This document shows, piece after piece, positions 18,621 through 26,935 of a DNA stretch of 64,000 nt. The notes under the pieces are model-generated. The model saw only the letters and a list, made by a program, of their open reading frames with translations. It was not told the DNA's origin and searched no databases. The stretch's first letter is position 1. The number at the start of each line of letters is the position of its first letter. Source of the DNA: PALSA-350 sp963743365 (GTDB lineage: Bacteria > Acidobacteriota > Terriglobia > Terriglobales > Acidobacteriaceae); NCBI GenBank assembly GCA_963743365.1, contig CAVUQE010000008.1, forward strand, positions 407,133-471,132, read 5' to 3'. The position numbers and the translations under genes were made by a program.

Positions 18621-18884
18621 GGCCGGGAACGCAGGAACCCGCACTTGCTCCTACCTTGCGCGGCGCCAAATAGCATCTGGACGATAGCATGGTAACGATT
18701 CAAAGATAGCCTCTTAAATATCCTTCGATAGCTTTCGGTGGGGAGTGGCTTTTGCCTGCAACTATTCGTGGCGCCTCTCGTCCATACCCTTGAAGACGAG
18801 CGCAGACGTCAGCTTCCCTTTCTCTCCATGCCTGCCAAGTGGATTGCGCGACGCTCGTCTGGTTGATGCCGGGATTGGAGATGC

Positions 18885-19949
18885 ATGTCTCTTACGTTTT
18901 TTGTAAAGTGTCGCCGCAAAATTTGCATTTGGCTTATACCTGCGGGCGACCTGTACCAAATCGTAAGGGCTGCTTATCTTAATCCACTTTTCGCGTGTCA
19001 GCTCTGCATTTCCCGGTGGCAGTATCTTCGGACACCAAGGGTGGGGGATGGTCGTAATCAGCCACCAGCCAGTACACGATTATTATGGGCACATAGGAAT
19101 GAAGAGGCACTCCGCTTTCCATCGGTGGTGCGTGTACTACGAGGGGTTGCATTTTCGATTACCCTGATGCTGCCCGCGGATGGATGGGCACAGGCGATAG
19201 CCAGCTTAGAGAACCTCGCCCTTCCGGATGCTCCGGTCGTGCAGCACAGCGATGCTGATCCACCACCGTCGCCCACGTCGAACAACAGCCCGGCAAATGC
19301 TCCCCAGGCCTCTAGGACGCCGACGGAAACGACTGCAGACATGCTGAAGAAGGAAGAGCACCAGCGCATTCTAGGGGTGGTCCCGAACTTCAATACGGTC
19401 GAGAGTACAGACGGGATGGCGAAGCTCTCGCCTCGACAGAAATTCCATCTGGCCTACAAGAGTACTGTCGATCCCTTCGTATTCGTCGCAGACGCGTTTG
19501 TCGCCGGACTTAGCCAGGCGCGGAATACCAATCCCGGCTTTGGGCAGGGCGCCCAGGGATACTTCAAACGGTTCGGCGCGTCCTACCTCGATACGGCAGA
19601 CGGAACACTTTGGGGTAATGCGATCCTGCCTGTGCTGTTCAAGGAGGACCCGCGTTACTTCCGTATGGGCCACGGTTCGTTTAAACGCCGTTTTCTGTAC
19701 TCGGCGTCGACGACTGTCTGGTGCCTGCGCGACAACGGCAAGTGGGGCCCAAGCTACGCGAATGTGTTGGGTAACTTTATTTCTGGTGGGATTTCCAATG
19801 CCTATTACCCCGCGGCCGACCGGGGTCTTGGACAGACATTGGATGGGGCTATTACCGTGACGGCAGAAGGTGCGATCGGTGCGGAGTTTATCGAGTTCTG
19901 GCCAGATATCTCACGGCATCTGTTCAAGAAGCATGCAGTGCAACCGTAA
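18885..19949 (+). CDS. Conserved acidobacterial-type exported protein, unknown function
   Basis: 354 residues from ATG 18885, which has a GGAG four bases upstream. A typical signal-peptide stretch (VVRVLRGVAFSITLMLPADGWAQA) begins only about 80 residues in, so GTG 19125 may be the true start. After a Pro/Ser-rich linker the conserved part reads LGVVPNFNTVES, LSPRQKFHLAYKSTVDPF, FGQGAQGYFKRFGASYLDTADG, LFKEDPRYFRMGHGS and ISNAYYPAADRGLG. I recognise this pattern as a recurrent exported family of acidobacteria but know no function; an outer-membrane location is possible. Confidence 0.72.
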   Translation: MSLTFFVKCRRKICIWLIPAGDLYQIVRAAYLNPLFACQLCISRWQYLRTPRVGDGRNQPPASTRLLWAHRNEEALRFPSVVRVLRGVAFSITLMLPADGWAQAIASLENLALPDAPVVQHSDADPPPSPTSNNSPANAPQASRTPTETTADMLKKEEHQRILGVVPNFNTVESTDGMAKLSPRQKFHLAYKSTVDPFVFVADAFVAGLSQARNTNPGFGQGAQGYFKRFGASYLDTADGTLWGNAILPVLFKEDPRYFRMGHGSFKRRFLYSASTTVWCLRDNGKWGPSYANVLGNFISGGISNAYYPAADRGLGQTLDGAITVTAEGAIGAEFIEFWPDISRHLFKKHAVQP

Positions 19950-20232
19950 AACGCAGGACGATCCTTCAACAGCTTGGGCTTCGATCGTTTTGTCTTTTTG
20001 GGGGAATTGGTAGCTCGCGCGTTTCCTTTAGAGCCTCTCCGCAACACGCCAGTCCATTCCGTAACATTTCGCGCTACTGGAATCGCAGCTTCCGCCTAGT
20101 ATCGGGCCCACTGCGGAGCTGCCACTTTCACGGAAGTTTCGTCGACAACAGCTTCTAAAAGTGTCAGATCCGTCTGTTCACGAAACGGGCCGCACTTGTG
20201 GACCGGCCCCGAAATGCCGCTTCGACACTCGC

Positions 20233-20934
20233 TTATCGTGTACCAATTGCACGGCCTTGCAAATCAGAGCTTGGAGCTAGCGAAGATTCACCGGATTGAA
20301 GGGTGAAACCTGAGCCTGGAACAAGTTCCTCCCCGGTCTCCACATCAAGTCCTAACCTTCTACGAACTGTCTCTTTCAATTGCCTCTTGGCCGCCAGAAG
20401 CTCAGGATACTGCGTATTCCAAATATTATCGAACTCGCCTTGTTTGAGGCTCTTGCGCACGCGATCGAGTATAGTATCGATCTCCTGAAAATGACTGCCA
20501 ATCTCGCTGCCACACACGATTTCGATTGCTAATTGCGTTCGCCAGAAATTGTTGAGTCTCTCAGCATATTTTTCGTTCGCTTCTTTGCGTCGCGTCTCCC
20601 ACCCCTGCGGCCAATCTTTCGTATCCACGAATGTCTGTACCAGGCGCACCAGAAACGTTTCGGCGGTAGCAAGGTCTTTCAAGCTGTCTAAAAGCGCTGT
20701 CTTTTGAAGATCCCAGCGTTGTTGTTTTGACCATACGCCGATGGAAATTCTTGCTTCGATCTCTTTTGTCGTTTGGGTGAGTATCCTCGTTTGCCTGGCG
20801 AGCTCCTGTATATCTTCCTTTGTGGCAAGGTTCTTGCCTTTCTCTCGCATGTAGCCGGGCAGAAAAGACCAGCTAAACAGACCCACTACAAAGGCAAGAA
20901 TGCAGTAGAAGGCTATGACAAAGAAATGGTCCAT
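20233..20934 (-). CDS. Membrane-anchored coiled-coil protein
   Basis: 233 residues from ATG 20934, which starts an N-terminal membrane helix (FFVIAFYCILAFVVGLFSW). A helical, charged cytoplasmic part follows: KGKNLATKEDIQELARQT, TTKEIEARISIGVWSKQQRW and LQKTALLDSLKDL. Many bacteria carry single genes of this pattern in variable regions; no function is known to me. The open frame extends 15 codons upstream, but that would put charged residues before the helix. It converges with the exported-protein gene at 19949 across 283 bases without recognisable content. Confidence 0.7.
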   Translation of the reverse strand: MDHFFVIAFYCILAFVVGLFSWSFLPGYMREKGKNLATKEDIQELARQTRILTQTTKEIEARISIGVWSKQQRWDLQKTALLDSLKDLATAETFLVRLVQTFVDTKDWPQGWETRRKEANEKYAERLNNFWRTQLAIEIVCGSEIGSHFQEIDTILDRVRKSLKQGEFDNIWNTQYPELLAAKRQLKETVRRRLGLDVETGEELVPGSGFTLQSGESSLAPSSDLQGRAIGTR

Positions 20935-21334
20935 GTACGCCAGTTTCTCATTGTTAGCCACTGGCCGAAAGCATCTCATTGGTTACTGAAGATGCTGCCT
21001 TCAAGGCTATATCCCTCAAAGCCACGGGTTCCGGGTTGACATGAAAGGTTCCCTTTGCCGCCGGGTTTCTCAGGAGCATACCTGGAGAGCGAAGATGTCA
21101 GCCGGTCTTGGTCTTATTTTCGCTGCACTTATGACCATTTTTACGGCACCGGGACGCCGAATTCTCAAATGGGGTTGGTCAATACCCGCAACGGACTACG
21201 GCAATGTTTGTCCCCGATCTAGTGTGAAGGCACTACTCGGCGGGACAGGCAATCCGGACACGGAGCGCCGTATTTCTGCTCCGGTGGATGGGACGTCCGG
21301 GCTATAGTGAATCGTGCGCTCGGGAGGAACAAAA
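20935..21334. other. Intergenic region without recognised features
   Basis: About 400 bases between divergent genes. It must contain promoters for both. An 88-codon plus-strand frame (21041-21307) lacks a ribosome-binding site and family resemblance, and I do not accept it as a gene. Confidence 0.5.
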
Positions 21335-23239
21335 GTGGGCGGTTACATTGGCATGCTGGTGCTGCTGCTTCTGCCGGTGGGGGTGCTCGCCGGACAGGAG
21401 CAGGCCGCCGTCACGCAGCCGCAGTTCCACGGGAAGTATGAAGAGCTGAAACCGGCGCAAAAGCAGCTCATCGATGAGTGGTATGCGGAATATAACCGCT
21501 TGACCAATGACCACTCGGAGCCCACCGAGTACAACCAGTTCTCGCTTTCGACGCGCACTACGTACGAGGCGGTGACGCACGCGCTGATGACCACGAATCT
21601 GACGGACAAGTTGGGGAAGCCGGAGGGAACAGCGCTGGATTTGGTACAGGCGATCGAGACCATCAACGGCAAGGTGCCACGTGCGCGCGGCGATCAGCAG
21701 TTTCGCATGTACGTGCTACTGAAGCCGGACGCCCTGCAGAAGCTGAAGGACTCGAGCGAGTTCTTCCGCGACCGGGACAATACGATCTATCACCATGGCT
21801 TTCCGCTGAACTACCGGCAGGATGGCACGCCTTCGATACAATTCTCGATGGCAAAAGACGGCAGGCACGCCGACATCGACGTCGACTACCGCTCGTCCGG
21901 CTTCCCTACGGGGCTGTTCAACGGTCACCTGACATCGGCGAATTCGGATGTACGGGCAGGAAACAACACGCAGATCCACTTGCAACGCTGGCAGGGGTTG
22001 CCGGACTGGTGGCGCAGTTTGTTCGGACTGCCGGGTGTTGTGGACGACCCAAACGCCGATTTGCTGCCCGGCGATGTCCCGCCTATACCGCGGAAGGCCG
22101 AGGGAAAACTCGAAGATGCGGTGCAGGATTTTCTGCTGTCGTGGCTAGTGGAACGGAAGCCGGAGTTGTCAGCGTCCTACCTTTCGGCGCGCTCGTTCGC
22201 CTGTCTGGAAGAGTATGGCCCGCAGTCGGGCAACGAGATCAACGCGGGGGTGGCTCCCTATGTGGCCGCGCGTGGCCTGGCTGCCACCAGCCGCGCGGTG
22301 GGCACGGTCACAAGTTTGCAGGCTGCCGTGCAGCCTTCGAGCCTGGATGAACGAGACATCAAGCCCATGAAGCAGCCCTTTCAGGCGATGTTTTCGCTAT
22401 ACCAGGTGCCCAACGGAGTGGCTGCGGACTTTGAGTGCGATCCGGCCAAGGCTTTTGACGATTTCGACTCCTCGCGGGTGTCGGGGACAACTGCAAAGTA
22501 TGGACGCTACTTTGCCGCTGTTTTCCGGCTCAAAGCGCTCAGCGGCAAGAGCGACGCGATCACGCTGCTGTGGACCAAGGAAGGCAAGTACTGGAAAGTG
22601 GTGGCATGGGAGATGGAGGCGGAGGAGGCCAAGCCGGGTGTGATTCCCGATACCCGGCGACGCAAACGGTTGGCGGCGACGCCGCCGGCGAAAGCGCGCG
22701 TCACGGCCGATCCCGCATTGCTGGAGGCTTCGCATGACTTTCTGCACACGTGGCTGGTGGACGACAACTTTGACCGCGCGGCCACGTATCTTTCACCACG
22801 TTGCCATGACTGCGTAAATTTCTACCTGGCGGAGGGGGAGAAGCCGCCGGCGACGACGGAGGAATACTCGGCCTACATTCGCAAGGCGCTGAGTACCGTA
22901 AACAAGGATCTGGGCAAGGTGCCACACCTGCATGACGCGCTGGAACCAGTGCGCCCGGAGCACGAGGATCTGCAGGTCGTCGAGCACGCGGGAGAACACG
23001 CTTACACGCTGGTCGCGGTGCCGGACTACCTGGTGGGTTCGTTTCTGTGCGACAAGAGGTCGTCGAAGAACCCTTATGCACCGGCTGACGGGCCGGCCCA
23101 GCAGAAGGTATATGGAAATTACTATGCGACTCTGTTTACGTTGCGCGCGCCGGGGGATCACCCGGCGGCGCTGACGTTGCTGTGGGGAAAAGAGAACCAG
23201 CAGTGGAAGATCATCGCGTATGAAGTGGTGGCGCCGTAG
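21335..23239 (+). CDS. Large secreted protein with an internal domain duplication
   Basis: 634 residues from GTG 21335, chosen over the GTG at 21314 because GGGAGGA lies 7 bases upstream of it and it starts a signal peptide (GMLVLLLLPVGVLAG). I do not recognise the family. The C-terminal two thirds contain two related modules: LEDAVQDFLLSWLVERKPEL ... FRLKALSGKSDAITLLWTKE ... WKVVAWEME, and LLEASHDFLHTWLVDDNFDR ... FTLRAPGDHPAALTLLWGKE ... WKIIAYEVV. Each has a conserved cysteine-bearing stretch (SFACL / CHDCV). It looks like two NTF2-like or similar alpha/beta modules; this is only a shape-based guess. Confidence 0.72.
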   Translation: MGGYIGMLVLLLLPVGVLAGQEQAAVTQPQFHGKYEELKPAQKQLIDEWYAEYNRLTNDHSEPTEYNQFSLSTRTTYEAVTHALMTTNLTDKLGKPEGTALDLVQAIETINGKVPRARGDQQFRMYVLLKPDALQKLKDSSEFFRDRDNTIYHHGFPLNYRQDGTPSIQFSMAKDGRHADIDVDYRSSGFPTGLFNGHLTSANSDVRAGNNTQIHLQRWQGLPDWWRSLFGLPGVVDDPNADLLPGDVPPIPRKAEGKLEDAVQDFLLSWLVERKPELSASYLSARSFACLEEYGPQSGNEINAGVAPYVAARGLAATSRAVGTVTSLQAAVQPSSLDERDIKPMKQPFQAMFSLYQVPNGVAADFECDPAKAFDDFDSSRVSGTTAKYGRYFAAVFRLKALSGKSDAITLLWTKEGKYWKVVAWEMEAEEAKPGVIPDTRRRKRLAATPPAKARVTADPALLEASHDFLHTWLVDDNFDRAATYLSPRCHDCVNFYLAEGEKPPATTEEYSAYIRKALSTVNKDLGKVPHLHDALEPVRPEHEDLQVVEHAGEHAYTLVAVPDYLVGSFLCDKRSSKNPYAPADGPAQQKVYGNYYATLFTLRAPGDHPAALTLLWGKENQQWKIIAYEVVAP

Positions 23240-23647
23240 GGGAAGTTAGAGGGGCAACGCGTTGGCGCGAGTCACCACGGCTGACGCCGTTTGAGATGCT
23301 GCGCGATTAGAGTGTAGCCAGACGTTCGAGAAATCTCCGCAGCGTGATGACAGGCTCATTGCCGAATGCGTGACCCTAGCGAAGTTGCCTCGAACAGTCT
23401 TGGTGACAGATACGATTTCATTAGGGTGATTTCCGGTCTGTGCTGCCTTCCCCACACCGAATTCGGAATCCTACCGAATGCTGACGCGATGGTGGTTGTT
23501 CCGTCTGCCCCGCCTTTGCCTGTCCCGCCTTTGCCGGTCTTGGAATTGTGTCAGCTGGCCTGTTAAGCCCGGTTACCTGTTTTCGGCCAGCTTGCATCTA
23601 ACATGATGTGCGCCGAGCGCAGGTCCACGAAGGGAGACGCTCTGCCG
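23240..23647. other. Intergenic region
   Basis: About 400 bases. The only regularity is 'ttccgtctgccccgcctttgcc' at 23499 followed by a repeat of 'cccgcctttgcc'; this belongs to the TCCGTCYGYCCC motif that recurs in gaps across the window. No gene recognised. Confidence 0.5.
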
Positions 23648-24211
23648 ATGAGATATCTGCGTGCTGTTGTTTTCTGTCTTGCGATACTTTTTGTGTCAAC
23701 CGCTGTCGCGCAAACCATCCCGAAGGACACCCGACTGCTGGTACGGCTTGATTCGACAGTCAGCTCCCAGAGCGCCCAGGTCGGCGATGTTGTGGCCGCC
23801 AACCTGGCCGGCGATCTTGTGGTCCACGGAAACGTTCTGGCCAAAGCGGGAACGCCGGTAAGAGCGATCGTGACCTATGTCCGAACGAGCGGGCGCTTTA
23901 GCAAGCCAGGCTACGTGACGGTTCGCCTCGACTCCATCGATATTGACGGTCACCGCTATCGTCTGCACAGCACAGCAATCCGCGACGAAGGGAAAGGTCA
24001 CACGAGAAGCAACGCCGAAAAGATTGGCGGCGGAGCCGGGCTGGGAGCCATCATAGGGGGGCTTGCCGGTGGCGGGAAAGGGGCGTTGATCGGCGGACTG
24101 CTGGGTGGTGGCGCGGGCACAGGCTTTGCGGCTGCAACTGGAAAGCACCCCGCGGAACTTCCGGCGGAAACGGTGTATACGTTCCGGCTTACCGCCCCTG
24201 CGGAAGACTGA
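23648..24211 (+). CDS. Exported glycine-zipper protein
   Basis: 187 residues from ATG 23648, which has AGGGAGA upstream and begins a signal peptide (MRYLRAVVFCLAILFVSTAVA); the frame is open from 23603. A beta-rich domain (KDTRLLVRLDSTVSSQSAQV to VRLDSIDIDGHRYRLHS) precedes a glycine zipper (GGGAGLGAIIGGLAGGGKGA, then GLLGGGAGTGFAAATG). Such proteins sit in or at the outer membrane and often respond to envelope stress. No adjacent operon partner; the phosphoesterase gene converges on it. Confidence 0.78.
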   Translation: MRYLRAVVFCLAILFVSTAVAQTIPKDTRLLVRLDSTVSSQSAQVGDVVAANLAGDLVVHGNVLAKAGTPVRAIVTYVRTSGRFSKPGYVTVRLDSIDIDGHRYRLHSTAIRDEGKGHTRSNAEKIGGGAGLGAIIGGLAGGGKGALIGGLLGGGAGTGFAAATGKHPAELPAETVYTFRLTAPAED

Positions 24212-24324
24212 CGGACAGCCCCGATACTCGTGCATCAAATGTTTCGAACAGTAACCTACCTTACCTTTCTTTCCGACGATGTTGTTGAAGCTCAAGCAGC
24301 GGACGGAGAACTGTTCGGAGCCTT

Positions 24325-26310
24325 TCAAAAGTTAAATAGGGTCGTCAGATCTCCAACTGCCGGGCTGTTGCCCGGTATGTACGGAGTGGGTCCGGGCGCG
24401 GGATTTGGCAGGTTATCGCGGCTGGTCGCGGACAAGGGTTGGAGACTCCAATTGTATTCGATGAATTTGAGGAGAGATGCATGATCGGTGTAGGTGTGGT
24501 CGACAGAGCCGGTCTTGGCATATTTGGATACGACCAGAAGCATGATCCGGGGCCCATCCCCGAAAAAGTCGATCGGCTGGATGTAGCCGGAATCGTAAAG
24601 GCCGCCGGATTCATCGGTGGTAATCAGAATCGCGGTCGAATCCCACACGTCGGGGTTGGCCTTCACGGTCTGCACAATATTCTTTACGAATGCTTCAAAC
24701 ATCGCGGGGGTCGATGTGCCCGGGTGGCCGTCGACGATGTCGTCCGGCTTGACGTAGGACACGGCCGGGAGCGTGTTGTTCTTCACATCGGTGAAAAATG
24801 AGTTGAGGTCGACGATGTTGTTCTTGAGGTCGGTGGTCATGATGGACTTGGAGTACTGGAATGGGTTGCAAATGTCGCAGTAGTGGCCGTAGAGAAGCTC
24901 GCTGCTGAATCCATCGCCGTAGTAATGCCAGGTAATGTGGCTGGCCGACAAGGCGTCGCCGATGGTGGGCACAGAGGAGGGACCCACCGTGTGGCTGAGA
25001 TCCTCGGGTGACTGTCCCCCACCATTGCGCGAATACGACGGCAGCTGGTTGTTGAGAAGATAGTAGTAGCTGGCCGTGCTGTTACTGCCCGGGAGCGGCT
25101 GGCAGTTACCGCCATTGAAGGGCTTATACGGCAGCGAATTCAGGTAATTCATAATGGCGGCAACACCCGGCTGCGTTGTGTCTGCGCAGTTGGAATAAGA
25201 GCCATTGCTGGCATTCCCGGTGTTGGCGATCCAAAAGCCATCGTTCCAATACCAGTTGTTGTTGGTTGGATAGTAGCCCTTGTCGTTGTAGGCGTTGGGA
25301 TTTTCTACCTGATCCGCGGGCGGAGTTGCCGGATTGCCATTTGCGTCGGAGTAGATGAGCGGCGCGGCCGTGCCCGTGGTAATGGAGTTTGGACCCGTGC
25401 CGCCAAACATGAACTGATGGTAGTTATCGCTCAGGGCGTATTGATCCGCGAGGGACTTCATGTACGGCAGATCGCCGTTCGCCATATTGTAAAAGCCCAT
25501 CGCGGTTCCACCCTGGAAGGTGGTGTCCTGGTCAAAGTTTGCAGGCGGCGGAGTGTCTACTGTGCCCCAGCCTACGGTGACGGCAACCCAGGCATAGAGA
25601 TCGTGCAGGCAGCCGCTGGGGTTGTTTTTTGTTGCGTGCGCTACACTGCAGTCCGACTGTTGCCAATTCTGATAGAAGCGATGCATTGGATCGCCGGTGT
25701 TGTCTTTGGTGTTCAGCTTGCGATAGCCAGGTTGGTAGTTCAAAAGATTGAAGTCGTAACTGAAACTGGTTATGTTGTAAGGCCCATTGTTCGTTGCCGC
25801 GCTTAAACGCGGATCGGGGGAGAAGCGGCCGAGGAATCCTCCCTGATGCAACAGGTGCTGGTCTTCCTGTGCAAGGCCAGGCTCCGACAGTATTCCGTAT
25901 TCGAGGCTGTACGGCAGTAACAGCAGGTTCAGGCCCATGCTGGGCTGGGGCAGGGTGGCAAAGGAGCCGGTCTGCGGGGGGCTGAGCATGAATTCGTCCG
26001 CGGGAGTGTCTAATGCTTGCTGCTGCGCGGCCTGCTGAAAGTTGGGTCCGGGGCTGCCGTCTCGATTGACAATGCCTTCCGACAGCAAATTGAATACGGT
26101 CTGGCCGTGGGCCGGCGGTTGATAGGTGGCGAAAAGATTGTCGAAACTGCGGTTTTCGCCGATCACAATCACCACATGATGGATGGGGGTCACCGTGTTC
26201 GAGCTGTTGTCTGCCCCGGGCGGTGCAAACTTGGCGGAGGATCCGCAACCGATCAAAGTAAAGGCAGAAAGATACAGGCAGGACCGGTACAGGGCAGAAC
26301 AGCGGTTCAT
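24325..26310 (-). CDS. Phospholipase C / acid phosphatase-type phosphoesterase, lipoprotein
   Basis: 661 residues with a lipoprotein signal (LSAFTLIGCGSS, lipobox LIGC). The phosphoesterase family of bacterial phospholipases C and AcpA is recognised by IHHVVIVIGENRSFDNLFATY near the N-terminus (metal-site Glu-Asn), the central NYHQFMFGGTGPNS, and ILITTDESGGLYD plus VDHTYTDHASLLKFIEYNW near the end (Asp-Glu and His ligands). It probably removes phosphate or head groups from extracellular phosphodiesters. Complete in length; a single gene with no partner. Confidence 0.88.
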   Translation of the reverse strand: MNRCSALYRSCLYLSAFTLIGCGSSAKFAPPGADNSSNTVTPIHHVVIVIGENRSFDNLFATYQPPAHGQTVFNLLSEGIVNRDGSPGPNFQQAAQQQALDTPADEFMLSPPQTGSFATLPQPSMGLNLLLLPYSLEYGILSEPGLAQEDQHLLHQGGFLGRFSPDPRLSAATNNGPYNITSFSYDFNLLNYQPGYRKLNTKDNTGDPMHRFYQNWQQSDCSVAHATKNNPSGCLHDLYAWVAVTVGWGTVDTPPPANFDQDTTFQGGTAMGFYNMANGDLPYMKSLADQYALSDNYHQFMFGGTGPNSITTGTAAPLIYSDANGNPATPPADQVENPNAYNDKGYYPTNNNWYWNDGFWIANTGNASNGSYSNCADTTQPGVAAIMNYLNSLPYKPFNGGNCQPLPGSNSTASYYYLLNNQLPSYSRNGGGQSPEDLSHTVGPSSVPTIGDALSASHITWHYYGDGFSSELLYGHYCDICNPFQYSKSIMTTDLKNNIVDLNSFFTDVKNNTLPAVSYVKPDDIVDGHPGTSTPAMFEAFVKNIVQTVKANPDVWDSTAILITTDESGGLYDSGYIQPIDFFGDGPRIMLLVVSKYAKTGSVDHTYTDHASLLKFIEYNWSLQPLSATSRDNLPNPAPGPTPYIPGNSPAVGDLTTLFNF

Positions 26311-26935
26311 CTTCAGCTCCGCAGCAGTTTTTCAGAATATGGAGTTCAAATATAAAGCAGCGGCTGGGATTGGGTAATGACCCAAAAGATTCCTTTTGTT
26401 GGGCCGATGGGTTTCTTGTCCAGTTTCGAGACGCCTTGTCCTTGGTACATTCAGGGCCGGTACGGGTTTGCGTAATTGATACTTCCACTGTTCTTTTGAG
26501 TCCCTCGGGGGACTGGTGGCACCAGAGTCTTTGCGCGTGTAGCGGTCTCTCATCGGACGGGGCTTCGCCCCGGCTTTTTCAACCCATGTAGTGCCCTGGC
26601 TTTGCCGGTGCAAACACCCCGAATTTCCTGCAAGCTGCAATAGACACGTCAACGTGTGCGCCTTTCTTTGAAGAAAGGTGCATGAAGGTCTGCGGAACCC
26701 ATTGCACCCAACAGGAAAATTCGGGGACATGGGGCACCCGTCCAGAGGGTGGGGTTTGTGGGGGGAAATTGAGATTGGTTGCGGGGATAGTGACCAGACG
26801 TAACGTAACCCACGATATTCTCTCGCGGCTCAGGGAAACATTTCGTCCGGCCAATAATTTCGGGCCTGGCCAATTCTGGGGGAACTTGCCAAGAAATGGG
26901 ATGAGCCGATAATCATGACGACCGATTGAGGATCG
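26311..26935. other. Intergenic region with a nested hairpin array
   Basis: About 625 bases without a gene. The centre (26559-26755) is a set of nested inverted repeats described separately. The flanks hold nothing I recognise. Confidence 0.6.
26559..26755. repeat. Nested inverted-repeat element
   Basis: A GC hairpin (ggggcttcgcccc, 26559-26571) followed by 'ggcttttt' looks like a plus-strand terminator. Next, 'ccccgaatttcctg' (26617-26630) pairs with 'caggaaaattcgggg' (26712-26726), and 'cccatgt' (26583) pairs with 'acatggg' (26727-26733). Inside are two further hairpins, acacgt/acgtgt near 26645-26657 and cctttctttgaagaaagg at 26661-26678, plus tgcaat/attgca. The outer parts are shared with 18178-18245. 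Confidence 0.7.

Larger units (their letters stand above)
17853..18884. other. 1-kb non-coding stretch with hairpins and a dispersed repeat
   Basis: No convincing gene. It holds a perfect 20-bp palindrome (18103-18151), a second hairpin element (18178-18245) and copy 1 of a long repeat shared with 36.4-36.9 kb (18277-18620). The short open frames here lack family resemblance, and one of them exists in both repeat copies only because the DNA is repeated. Confidence 0.6.

Noticed and set aside
18488..18703. 71-codon minus-strand frame resembling one at 36789-37052
   Set aside because: The resemblance comes from the non-coding repeat; both frames differ elsewhere and have no start signals.
21041..21307. 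88-codon plus-strand frame
   Set aside because: No ribosome-binding site, no recognisable family, mixed composition; likely chance.
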